From Dermatophilaceae bacterium (lineage in GTDB: Bacteria > Actinomycetota > Actinomycetes > Actinomycetales > Dermatophilaceae): a stretch of DNA of 33,590 nucleotides. The notes below the pieces were generated by a model, which was given only the letters and a program-made list of their open reading frames with translations, did not search any database and was not told the origin of the DNA. The translations under genes and the position numbers were made by a program. Where the stretch lies: the NCBI GenBank assembly GCA_014377705.1, contig JACMPC010000267.1, positions 1 through 33,590 of the forward strand, in the 5' to 3' direction. Below are positions 15,823 to 23,488 of this stretch, one piece after another. Positions within the stretch are counted from its first letter, which is position 1, and the number at the start of each line of letters is the position of its first letter.

Positions 15823-17247
15823 ATGAGCAGCAGCAAGATCGTCATCGACCCGGTCACCAGGATCGAGGGCCACTCGAAGATCACGATTCAGCTCGACGAC
15901 CAGGGCGAGGTGGTCGATGCCCAGTTTCACGTGACGCAGTTCCGGGGCTTCGAACGCATCGTCGAGGGCCGCCCCATCCACGAGATGCCGTCCATCATGG
16001 CGCGCATCTGCGGGATCTGCCCGGTCAGCCACCTGATCGCTTCGGCGAAGGCCTGCGACCAGATCCTCGCGGTCGTGCCCCCGCCCACCGGGATCGACCT
16101 TCGCCGGGTGCTCAACCTGGCGCAGATCGTCCAGTCGAACGCCCTCAGCTTCTTCCATCTCTCCTCGCCGGATCTGTTGTTCGGTTTCGAGGCGGATCCT
16201 GAGCAGCGCAACATCATCGGCCTTGCCCGGGCTCACCCCCAGCTTGCCCGCGACGGCGTGGGGGTCCGCAGGTTCGGGCAGCAGATCATCGAATGGCTGG
16301 GCGGCAAGCGGATCCACCCCGGTTGGGTCGTGCCCGGTGGCGTCGATGCGCCGCTCGAGGCGGAGACGCGCGACCGGATCCTCTCCACGATCCCCGAAGC
16401 GATCGCCGCGATCGAACGGGCCCTCGCCTGGTACAAGTCGTCGCTGGTCCAATGGGAGGACGAGGCGGCCTCGTTCGGCGACTTCCGGTCCGCCTTCATG
16501 GGCCTGGTCGATCAGGACGGCAACATCGACCACTACGACGGGCTGCTGCGGGTCATGGACGCCGACGGCCACTACCTCGCCGACCGGATCGACCCGACGA
16601 CGTACACCGACTATCTGGGCGAGGCGGTCGAGCCCTGGTCCTATCTGAAGTCGACCTACTGGAAGAAGCTCGGCTACCCGGACGGGGTCTACCGGGTGGG
16701 ACCGCTGGCCCGGATGATCGTGGCAGGACAGCTGGGTACGCCGCGCGCCGACCTGGAGCTCGACGAGTTCCGCCGGCGACTCGGGCGCGTCCCCAGCAGC
16801 TCGTTCCACTACCACTACGCCCGGCTGATCGACGCGCTCTATGCCGCCGAGCGGATCGAGGAGCTCCTGCTCGGGCCTGACATCCTCTCGCCGCGAGTGC
16901 GCTCGTTCGCCGGGATCAACAGCAACGAGGGAATCGGCGTCTCCGAGGCACCGCGCGGCACGTTGCTCCACCACTACAAGGTCGATGACGACGGGATCGT
17001 CCAGTGGGCGAACCTCGTGATTGCCACCGGGCACAACAACCTGGCGATGAACCGCAGCGTCCGACAGGTCGCGAAGCGCTACGTCAAGAGTGCCCAGCTG
17101 ACCGAACCGATGCTGAACCGGGTCGAGGCAGTGATCCGCTGCTATGACCCCTGTCTGTCCTGCTCGACGCATGCACTGGGCGAGATGGCCCTTCATCTCC
17201 AGCTCATCGGCCCCACCGGGACGGTGCTGGACGAGATCAGGCGATGA
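15823..17247 (+). CDS. hoxH: HoxH, catalytic large subunit of bidirectional [NiFe]-hydrogenase
   Basis: HoxH holds the NiFe(CN)2CO centre and splits or forms H2. The 474 residues include RIEGHSKITI near the N-terminus, the L1 motif RICGICPVSH with Cys63 and Cys66, and the C-terminal DPCLSCSTH with Cys444 and Cys447, giving all four metal-bridging cysteines. After His450 there is a 24-residue tail beginning ALGEMAL, which HoxW should remove once nickel is in place. A GGAG ribosome-binding site fills the 9-bp gap after hoxY. With HoxE, F, U and Y the set fits group 3d; in studied relatives the enzyme works in both directions with NAD(H), in some with ferredoxin or flavodoxin. Confidence 0.96.
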   Translation: MSSSKIVIDPVTRIEGHSKITIQLDDQGEVVDAQFHVTQFRGFERIVEGRPIHEMPSIMARICGICPVSHLIASAKACDQILAVVPPPTGIDLRRVLNLAQIVQSNALSFFHLSSPDLLFGFEADPEQRNIIGLARAHPQLARDGVGVRRFGQQIIEWLGGKRIHPGWVVPGGVDAPLEAETRDRILSTIPEAIAAIERALAWYKSSLVQWEDEAASFGDFRSAFMGLVDQDGNIDHYDGLLRVMDADGHYLADRIDPTTYTDYLGEAVEPWSYLKSTYWKKLGYPDGVYRVGPLARMIVAGQLGTPRADLELDEFRRRLGRVPSSSFHYHYARLIDALYAAERIEELLLGPDILSPRVRSFAGINSNEGIGVSEAPRGTLLHHYKVDDDGIVQWANLVIATGHNNLAMNRSVRQVAKRYVKSAQLTEPMLNRVEAVIRCYDPCLSCSTHALGEMALHLQLIGPTGTVLDEIRR

Positions 17248-17717
17248 CAGACGGGGTCGTCGTCGTGGGCTACGGCAACGCGCTGCGCACCGATGACGGG
17301 CTTGGCTGGTATGCGGCGGATCGCCTCGCCAAGGATCCGAGGCTGACCGGAGTCACCGTCCTCCAGCGCCATCAGCTGATGCCTGAGCTCGCTCTCGACA
17401 TCAGCGCCGCCATACTCGTCGTGCTCGTGGACGCGAGTCACGGTATCCCCCCGGGCGCCGTCACTGTCACGCAGGTGGAGCCAGCGAGCGACGCCGCGAC
17501 GACATGGTCGCATCACCTCAGCCCACCCAGCGTCGTCGCGCTCGCCCATGAGCTGTACGGCCGGGCAGCGGAAGTCTTTCTCGTGCGCTGCGGGGTGGAG
17601 TCGTGCGAGATGGGGGATCGGCTGTCGCCTGTGGTGATGACGGCATTGCCGCAGGTGGTTGACGCGGTGGTGGAGCTCATCGCCTCGTGCGCTGCGGAGC
17701 ACAGGGCCGATGGGTAG
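17244..17717 (+). CDS. hoxW: HoxW, hydrogenase maturation endopeptidase
   Basis: HoxW cuts off the C-terminal tail of HoxH after nickel insertion. The 157-residue protein belongs to the HybD/HycI fold: GYGNALRTDDGLG (9-21) with Asp18, a VLVDAS strand with Asp63 and HHLSPP with His91 correspond to the nickel-probing Glu16, Asp62 and His93 of HybD. HQLMPELA (43-50) is the HoxW-type second loop. Its ATG overlaps the hoxH stop, so protease and substrate are made together. It is the last gene of the hox operon; no strong terminator is seen after it. Confidence 0.93.
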   Translation: MTDGVVVVGYGNALRTDDGLGWYAADRLAKDPRLTGVTVLQRHQLMPELALDISAAILVVLVDASHGIPPGAVTVTQVEPASDAATTWSHHLSPPSVVALAHELYGRAAEVFLVRCGVESCEMGDRLSPVVMTALPQVVDAVVELIASCAAEHRADG

Positions 17718-17897
17718 GTTACGCCGGGAAGTCACGGCCACGTCCGGCACTCCGACGGGCGCGCCGAGCGCCAGCGCTGCCTCGATGCGCGCCTTCGCGT
17801 CCTCGTCTTGGCCGTGACGCACTTGGCGCAGACCCCGAGGAGAGCATTCATGCTGGGTCCGGCCCACTCGGCGCACCTGAGAGAAGCAGATGCGCGG
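17718..17897 (-). other. degraded coding sequence, unknown
   Basis: On the minus strand from an ATG at 17847 the frame reads MNALLGVCAKCVTAK, after which the sensible reading continues one frame away as EDAKARIEAALALGAPVGVP and DVAVTSRR into the end of hoxW. A single missing G near 17805 would join them. This looks like a broken small gene with a CxxC pair, family not recognised. Alternatively it is chance; no ribosome-binding site is obvious. Confidence 0.25.
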
Positions 17898-18225
17898 TCA
17901 GCGGGTCGCTGGTGGTGGTTCGATGAGCGGAGCGAGACCGTCCAGGACTCGGGCGAGCCCGAAGCGGTAGGCGTGGGTGGGGGTGTGGGCGCTGCCCTGC
18001 GCGGCGCCTGCGGCGGTCCCGATGCGGGTGGCCCGGGGATACTTCTCGGGGATTGAGGACGCGGGCAAGGACCTTGTCCGCGCTGGCCCGCCACTGCTCG
18101 TCGTCCATGGCGCTGTCGCGTCGAGCGGTGTGGGCGTCGATGGTGCCGCGGGCGTCGGCGCCCACGATGGTGAGCAGGTGGGTGAGGCCCCGGCCGTACT
18201 CTGTGCGTCGTACTACGTTGATCAT
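17898..18225 (-). pseudogene. remnant of a TetR-family regulator (C-terminal domain only)
   Basis: From ATG 18225 the minus strand reads MINVVRRTEYGRGLTHLL and then SAMDDEQWRASADKVLARVLN; there the frame changes and continues as EKYPRATRIGTAAGAAQ and HAYRFGLARVLDGLAPLIEP to a stop at 17898. The second part is the typical last helix pair of TetR regulators with the TetR_C domain (FGL-R-LDG), and the first supplies its preceding helices. The DNA-binding N-terminus is missing and a frameshift lies near 18055, so this is a dead gene. Confidence 0.5.
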
Positions 18226-18275
18226 ACGAAACCTGGACGGCGGCCCGTCTCTCGAATACCCCGGCGGATCCGAGA

Positions 18276-18680
18276 TCAGTCGCCGGTGAATATCTTGATG
18301 AGCTCGCTGACGCGATGGTCGGCCTCTGCAGGGTGCCGGAAGGCCAGTTCGTCGTGCACGATGTAGCGGTTGCGGCGGCCGACCCGCGCCTTGGTGAGGT
18401 AGCCGGCGAGCTCGAGATCCCGGACGATCGTGGCGGCTGCCCGCTCGGTGATCCGGGCATGGTCGGCGATATCGCGCAATCGGATGTCCGAGTCCCGCGC
18501 GATGAGCAGCAGCACCCGTCCATGCGAGGTCAGCAACGTCCAGACCTTCCCTGGGCGCGCCGGGCTCGCGAGGTTTTCGCCCTGGTGTCCTTGGGCCACG
18601 CCCTGCTCGGCTGGCTGAGCCCGCGACGACGTCTGGAGGGCAGCAGGTCGGGATGACGGCGGTCTGCGGTTGGGTGACAC
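18276..18680 (-). CDS. winged helix-turn-helix regulator, MarR/ArsR-like
   Basis: The core from about residue 46 reads VWTLLTSHGRVLLLIARDSD, then RLRDIADHARITERAAATIV and RDLELAGYLTKARVGRRNRY. It is a winged helix with the recognition helix at ITERAAATIVRDLE and an Arg-rich wing. The C-terminus (HPAEADHRVSELIKIF) looks like a short dimer helix. The first 45 residues are Pro/Ser/Gln-rich and may be untranslated: GTG 18680 lacks a good ribosome-binding site and a GTG at 18599 is an alternative. No metal or ligand site is evident. It is divergent from the DabB-DabA gene with an 81-bp gap, the classic position for a local repressor or activator of that gene. Confidence 0.7.
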   Translation of the reverse strand: MSPNRRPPSSRPAALQTSSRAQPAEQGVAQGHQGENLASPARPGKVWTLLTSHGRVLLLIARDSDIRLRDIADHARITERAAATIVRDLELAGYLTKARVGRRNRYIVHDELAFRHPAEADHRVSELIKIFTGD

Positions 18681-18761
18681 GGCCCCATTCTGCCCGAGGG
18701 GTGATGTGGGGGGAACCGCAGGTCGGAGAGAGTCTATGCCAAATAAATTTCATGTATCTTT
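18681..18761. promoter_or_regulatory. AT-rich divergent promoter/operator region
   Basis: The 81 bp contain a patch at about 18737-18770 that is far richer in A/T than its surroundings, including AAATAAATTT (18741-18750, arms AAAT/ATTT) and TATCTT (18755-18760). The patch runs up to the ATG at 18762, where no ribosome-binding site is visible, so a leaderless transcript or a start further inside is possible. The dyad is a candidate site for the adjacent winged-helix protein. Confidence 0.4.
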
Positions 18762-21700
18762 ATGCTTGTGAGTCTCCTAAAGATCGTCCGCGCGCCGATG
18801 GCCGCACTCGTTCTCGTCTCGCTGGTCGTCCTGGGCTGGGCGCTGTCGGGCACCCCGGTGGAACTGTCGCTGGGGCGGATCGATCTAGGCCCTCTGGGTA
18901 GCGCCGACGTAAGCCCGAGCTTCGGCGTCGTGGAGAGCCTCCTCCTCACACTGGTAGCAGGGGTTGGCAACGTCGTGGCGATCTACAGCGCCCGCAACCT
19001 CGTCGGCCAGCACCGCCTGGCACGCTTCGCGGCCTACGAGATCGCGACCGTCGCCGGACTGGCAGTCGCGGTGACCGCGTCATCGCTGCCGATCCTGGCC
19101 GCGGGCTGGACGGCGGCCACGCTGGCCATGTCCGGTCTGGTCGCGCACCCTGGCACACAGCAGGCGCGGCGCGCCGCGCGCCAGATCCGGGCCCGACTCC
19201 TCCTCGGAGATGGGTTGCTGTGGGCGGGGGTCCTCGTCGTCGGGTTCGGGGTAGGAACGCTGGACCGCGCCACCCTGGCGCAGAGCGTCGACACGGCGCC
19301 GGCCTCCGTCGTCACGCTCGCGGCGCTGCTCGTCGTCGGCGCCGGTATCGTGCGCAGCGCGCTCCTGCCAGCTCATCGGTGGCTTCCGGAGACGGCCGAA
19401 GCGCCCTCACCGGTGAGCGCGCTCCTGCACGCGGGACTGGTGAACGGCGTCGGCGTTCTCGCACTCCTGCTCTGGCCTCTGGTCGAGGCCGCCTCCGCCG
19501 CTCGGGTGCTGCTGCTCGTGGTCGGGGCAGCCACGGCCGTGGCCGCCACGGCGCAGATGCGCACCCGGGCCGACGTCAAGGGACGCCTCGCCGCGTCGAC
19601 CTCCGCCCAGATGGGCTATCTCGCCGTCCAGGTCGCGGTCGGCATCCCGGCCGCCGTCCTCGTGCACGTCATCGGCCACGGGGTGTGGAAGTCGTCGCTC
19701 TTCCTCGGCGCGGGCCGGGTGGTGGGCCAGGCCCGGGATCGTGAAACCACGCCGTCCAGCCGTCTTGGCGTGGCCGCGGCACTCGGCGCAGGCTCCGCGG
19801 CGTTCGCCGCGGTGGTGGGGGCGGCTCTGGCTCCAGTGCCGTCCTGGCCAACGCTCACTGCACCGGCGGAGCTGCTGCCGCTGGGCATCGCCGCGGCCGT
19901 ACTGTGTCTGGCCCTCGCCGCGGTGGTGCGACGCGGCGGGCACCTCGTGGCGCAGGTCGTCACATCGGCGATGGTCCTCGGCGGTGGGGTGGTGTACATC
20001 GGCGGGCTTCGGGCGCTCACGGAGGTGCTGGCGAGCAGCTTCGGCGAACCCGCGGCCTGGGGGACCGTCGAGGGATCGGCGGCTGCCGTCGCGATCGTGC
20101 TCCTGGCCGTCACTGCGGCGGTGGGGATGGCGGTCGGCCGGGCCGTCCGCGACGCTCGACTGGAAGCGCTGGCGCGCCGCGTCGCCCGCGCGTCATTGCA
20201 GCCTCCGACGCTGCGCGAGCGAATGACCCGCAAGCCGTCGGTGGCGCTTGCGGTCCCCCCCGTCACCATGGAGGATGCCGCAGCCGCGCGACTGGCTGTC
20301 GATGTCGCAGCGCGGTCCGGCGGTGCCCTCTTCCCGCTCACGTCGTTCGTGGCCAGCAATCCGCTCGCAGGCCTTGAGGACCTCGGCTTCGAAGAGGCGA
20401 CTCGTATCGCCGTGAAGGTCTGGGATGCAGAGACTGGTCCGTCGGCGCAGGCGCTGCGCCGCGCCCTGGCGCAAGGACAAGCCCGCGACGCCGACATCGA
20501 CTCGGTTCTCGACGACGCGCTGGGCGCGCTCCCGGCGGGTGCTGCCGGGTCAGACCATCGCGCCCTGGTCCGCGCGCTCCTCCTTGAGGACGAGGCCTCA
20601 CCCGGGCGTGTCGCATGGGCGGCCGACCTCCTCCTTCGAGCCGGCGTCGAACCGGACCGCGCGTTGAAAACGCCGCTGCAGGTGCTTCCCCTGCCAGCGG
20701 CGGCCTCGATCGACCGGCGGACCCGCATCTTGGCCCATCACTGTTGTATCCGGTCCCTGGCCGGACCGGTCTGGCCGGGCGCCTCCGGGCCGTGGCACGA
20801 GTTGCGTGCCACCGCTCCTGCCCTCGACACGCTGCTGCACCTGCGCGGCGCCGGAGACGTCGTGGCCGCCCTCCCTGCCGAACCCACCGCTGCGATCGCC
20901 GCGCTGCTCGAGCACCTGGGCGTCTCCCCCCGGGACCGCCCAGACCTCCTGGCGCGCCTCCTGGCGCGGGACCCCGGCTGGCCGGCCCACCTCGCCTGGC
21001 GTGCTTGGCACGCCCGGCTCGGCCAGGAGGCGGGAATCGACATCACGCACGAACCCGAGGCGCCGGCACGGTTGCTCGAAGAACTCGTGGCCACCCGCCT
21101 CGCCCTGGAGGTCGTCGTGGCCCAGTCCCACGCGCCTCGCCTGCTCGGTCGCAACCTCGTCGCCGACGATCTCGTGGGGGGCTCGACCCACGCACGACTG
21201 GCCCGGCTCGTGGCTGCCGGTGCCTCGCGTGGTCTGGTCGGCGGGGAGCCGGCGGACCGCGAGGTGCGGGAACTGGCAGGCATCCTCACGCCGCTGGCCC
21301 GGGGTGGACTCGGCCGGCTGCGCGGCGAAGTGCTGGAACATGCCTTCCGCCGTGCCCTGTTCGGCCGGATCGACGCCCCAACCCGCGACCTAGCCTCCCG
21401 GGGCCGCCCGGCCGGCACGGTCGCGAGGCCGGGCACACAGGCACAGGTGGTCACCTGCATCGACGTGCGCTCCGAGAGGCTGCGACGCCATCTCGAGGCT
21501 CTCGGACCGTGGGAGACCCTCGGTGCCGCGGGTTTCTTCGGGATTCCACTGCGGCACACCTCCGTCACCGGCACGGCCACCGAGCGCACGCCCGCGCTGC
21601 TTCGTCCGGTCGTCGCGGTCACGGAGCGGCCCCGGCGTACGCACGGCCTGGCCGGCTCAGCCGATGCCCTGGGCTTCGCGGTCCGGACCGTGGAAGGCTC

Positions 21701-22982
21701 GCCGGTGCTGCCCTTCGGCTGGGCCGAGGCGGTGGGCTGGCTTCTGGCACCCTTCGTGCTGCTGACGACCACCATGCCCCGGTACGCGCGGCGGCTGAGT
21801 GACGCGTGTCGGCGAAGGGTCGGCACGCCGAGCGGCGGGTACTTCGAGGTGGTCGAGGATGTCGGGGTGCCGACGCTCGTCGCGGCCGCCAGCGGGTTCC
21901 TCGCTTCCTTGGGGACGCACGAGCTCGCCCCCCTGGTGGTTCTCACCGGGCACGGCGGCCGGGTCACGAACAACCCGCACGTCGCCGCATATGACTGCGG
22001 GGCGTGCGGCGGCTCCGCGGGTGACGTCAACGCGCGTGCCATGGCCCAGAGCCTGAACGACCCGCGGGTGCGCGCGGCGCTTCGCGCGCGGGGAGTGTCG
22101 CTGCCCGACCGGACGTGGTTCGTCGCGGCGCTGCACGACACCACCCGAGACGTTGTTGACATCCTGGACCGGCACGCGGTTCCGGAACGGCTGCGCGGCG
22201 CGCTGGACCGACTCGAGCACGATCTGACAGACGCCGGGGATCGTGTGCGGTCGGAGCGGCTTGACCTGCCCCCGGACGCACGGCGCGTGTCGGGCCGCCG
22301 GCTCCGTCGGCACGTCGACAACCGCGCAACCGACTGGGCACAGCCGCGACCGGAATGGGGCCTCGCCGGGGCGGCGGCCATCGTCGTCGGACCACGAGAC
22401 CTCACGACGGGGCTCAAGCTGGACGGCCGGGTCTTCCTGCAGTCCTACCGACCCGACCTCGATCCCGATGGCGCGATCCTCGAGCAGCTGCTCACCGCGC
22501 CGGTGATCGTCGCCCAATGGATCACGGCGCAGTACTGGGCGTCCACTGTCGACCCGCACCGCTTCGGTGCCGGGGACAAGACGACGCACAACGTGATCGG
22601 CGACGGAATAACGGTGTCCGCCGTGGTGACCGGTGCTCGCGGCGACCTGCGCATCGGGCTCCCGTGGCAGGCCGTCTCGGCGACCGCCCCGGCCCACAAC
22701 CCGTCCCGGACCGAGGGGCCCTGGCGGGCGGGCACGCGGCACGAGCCGGTCCGCCTGCTCACCCTGGTGAACGCCAAGACCACCGTGGTCGAGGAGATCC
22801 TGGCGCGCCAGCCGTCGGTGGCCCGCCTCGTCGCAGGCGGTTGGATCACCCTGTGCGCGGTGCAGCCTGGGGACGGGCGGATCCTGAGGCGGACCCGGGA
22901 CGGAGCCTGGCTCGCCGACAGCGGCCACCCCGTCGACGGCACCCTTGATGCCCAGGAACGCGCGTCGGTCGGCGACCCCTGA
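18762..22982 (+). CDS. dabB-dabA: DabB-DabA fusion: inorganic carbon (CO2/HCO3-) accumulation pump in one polypeptide
   Basis: The 1406-residue protein joins two modules normally encoded separately. Residues 1 to about 480 are a NuoL/MrpA-like proton-translocating membrane domain with about a dozen hydrophobic helices; RSALLPAHRWLPET (198-211), PVSALLHAGLVN and HVIGHGVWKSSLFLGAG (302-318) are its signature blocks. After a charged linker, residues from about 510 form a DUF2309 (DabA) domain: FPLTSFVASNPLAG near 524, then CIDVRSERLRRHLE with Cys899 and Asp901, and GHGG...NNPH...DCGACGG with His1064 and Cys1079. These correspond to Cys351, Asp353, His524 and Cys539 of Halothiobacillus DabA, the beta-carbonic-anhydrase-like zinc site, so the active site is complete. 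The known two-gene system uses the cation gradient to drive one-way CO2 hydration to bicarbonate. Start alternatives are GTG 18768 and ATG 18798. A winged-helix gene is divergent upstream. Confidence 0.88.
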   Translation: MLVSLLKIVRAPMAALVLVSLVVLGWALSGTPVELSLGRIDLGPLGSADVSPSFGVVESLLLTLVAGVGNVVAIYSARNLVGQHRLARFAAYEIATVAGLAVAVTASSLPILAAGWTAATLAMSGLVAHPGTQQARRAARQIRARLLLGDGLLWAGVLVVGFGVGTLDRATLAQSVDTAPASVVTLAALLVVGAGIVRSALLPAHRWLPETAEAPSPVSALLHAGLVNGVGVLALLLWPLVEAASAARVLLLVVGAATAVAATAQMRTRADVKGRLAASTSAQMGYLAVQVAVGIPAAVLVHVIGHGVWKSSLFLGAGRVVGQARDRETTPSSRLGVAAALGAGSAAFAAVVGAALAPVPSWPTLTAPAELLPLGIAAAVLCLALAAVVRRGGHLVAQVVTSAMVLGGGVVYIGGLRALTEVLASSFGEPAAWGTVEGSAAAVAIVLLAVTAAVGMAVGRAVRDARLEALARRVARASLQPPTLRERMTRKPSVALAVPPVTMEDAAAARLAVDVAARSGGALFPLTSFVASNPLAGLEDLGFEEATRIAVKVWDAETGPSAQALRRALAQGQARDADIDSVLDDALGALPAGAAGSDHRALVRALLLEDEASPGRVAWAADLLLRAGVEPDRALKTPLQVLPLPAAASIDRRTRILAHHCCIRSLAGPVWPGASGPWHELRATAPALDTLLHLRGAGDVVAALPAEPTAAIAALLEHLGVSPRDRPDLLARLLARDPGWPAHLAWRAWHARLGQEAGIDITHEPEAPARLLEELVATRLALEVVVAQSHAPRLLGRNLVADDLVGGSTHARLARLVAAGASRGLVGGEPADREVRELAGILTPLARGGLGRLRGEVLEHAFRRALFGRIDAPTRDLASRGRPAGTVARPGTQAQVVTCIDVRSERLRRHLEALGPWETLGAAGFFGIPLRHTSVTGTATERTPALLRPVVAVTERPRRTHGLAGSADALGFAVRTVEGSPVLPFGWAEAVGWLLAPFVLLTTTMPRYARRLSDACRRRVGTPSGGYFEVVEDVGVPTLVAAASGFLASLGTHELAPLVVLTGHGGRVTNNPHVAAYDCGACGGSAGDVNARAMAQSLNDPRVRAALRARGVSLPDRTWFVAALHDTTRDVVDILDRHAVPERLRGALDRLEHDLTDAGDRVRSERLDLPPDARRVSGRRLRRHVDNRATDWAQPRPEWGLAGAAAIVVGPRDLTTGLKLDGRVFLQSYRPDLDPDGAILEQLLTAPVIVAQWITAQYWASTVDPHRFGAGDKTTHNVIGDGITVSAVVTGARGDLRIGLPWQAVSATAPAHNPSRTEGPWRAGTRHEPVRLLTLVNAKTTVVEEILARQPSVARLVAGGWITLCAVQPGDGRILRRTRDGAWLADSGHPVDGTLDAQERASVGDP

Positions 22983-23107
22983 TGACCAGGCCCGGCCAGC
23001 GCCCCACCTGCAATCACGTCGTCGTGGCCGAGATCGAGACCGATGCCTTCGGAACGTCCTCCGGCGAGGTCTCCAGCCCGGGCCCGAGCGGGGCGATGGC
23101 CCGATGA
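22982..23107 (+). CDS. possible 41-residue protein coupled to the DabB-DabA gene
   Basis: ATG 22982 shares its A with the TGA stop of the fusion gene (TGATG), and its own TGA overlaps the ATG of the next frame (ATGA, 23104-23107), so all three would be translationally coupled. The product begins MTRPGQRPTCNHVVVAEIET and ends GAMAR, with no recognised domain or membrane segment. It may be a real small partner of the pump or the residue of a larger gene. Support is positional only. Confidence 0.3.
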   Translation: MTRPGQRPTCNHVVVAEIETDAFGTSSGEVSSPGPSGAMAR

Positions 23108-23481
23108 GATCGGCCCCGTTCGGTGAGGCCGACCAGGTCAGCTATCGCGGTCGCCGGATCGGGTTGCCTACTCAGCACGGAAAGGAGCGGGTGATCTCGC
23201 CCGAGCTGGATCCTGCGCTCGACTGCCGGGTCGAGCGCGTTGGCGGCTATGACACGGATCTACTCGGTACGTTCACCCGCGATGTCCCGCGGGCCGGCAC
23301 CCAAATTGAGGCGGCAGGCAAGAAGGCACGCACCGGCATGGAACCGTCGGGCCTGCCCCTCGGCCTGGCTAGCGAGGCCAGGTCGCTGCGCACACTGACC
23401 GAACGCCGTCCCTCGGCTCAGCCGCTGACGCAGGACATCGCTCAGCCGCTGAGGCAGGACATCGCTCAGCCGCCGATGTAG
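23104..23481 (+). pseudogene. truncated DUF6671-family protein
   Basis: The 125-residue frame starts MRSAPFGEADQVSYRGRRIG and continues with TQHGKERVISPELDPAL, GGYDTDLLGTFTRDVPRAG and KARTGMEPSGLPLGLASE. These blocks match my memory of the N-terminal third of DUF6671 proteins (about 280 residues; biochemical role unknown). Right after GLASE the family would continue with a GSFGPHP segment, but here it turns into unrelated ARSLRTLTERR and a tail written by the 24-bp repeats that copy the moaA end antisense. It is therefore cut off and most likely dead. It overlaps convergent moaA by 16 bp. Confidence 0.55.
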
Positions 23482-23488
23482 GACATCT
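23417..23488. repeat. 3 x 24-bp tandem repeat at the moaA 3' end
   Basis: Three adjacent 24-bp units begin CTCAGCCGCTGACGCAGGAC at 23417, 23441 and 23465; the first two differ at one base, the third at a few. The third unit is the real 3' end of moaA (codons for MSYIGG and the stop, minus strand), so units one and two are downstream copies of it. They also form the tail of the truncated DUF6671 frame. Confidence 0.8.

Noticed and set aside
15340-17196. 618-codon minus-strand frame opposite hoxY/hoxH
   Set aside because: Mirror of hoxY and hoxH; His/Asp/Val-rich composition typical of antisense in high-GC genes.
17848-18753. A single 301-residue minus-strand protein
   Set aside because: It mixes an out-of-frame shadow of the winged-helix gene with the TetR fragment; neither half supports one protein.
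18762-20200. Annotating the first part as a stand-alone NADH dehydrogenase subunit 5
   Set aside because: The frame continues without a stop into a DUF2309 domain and no other complex I genes are near.
23417-23488. CRISPR array
   Set aside because: The three 24-bp units are directly adjacent with no spacers, and one is the end of moaA.
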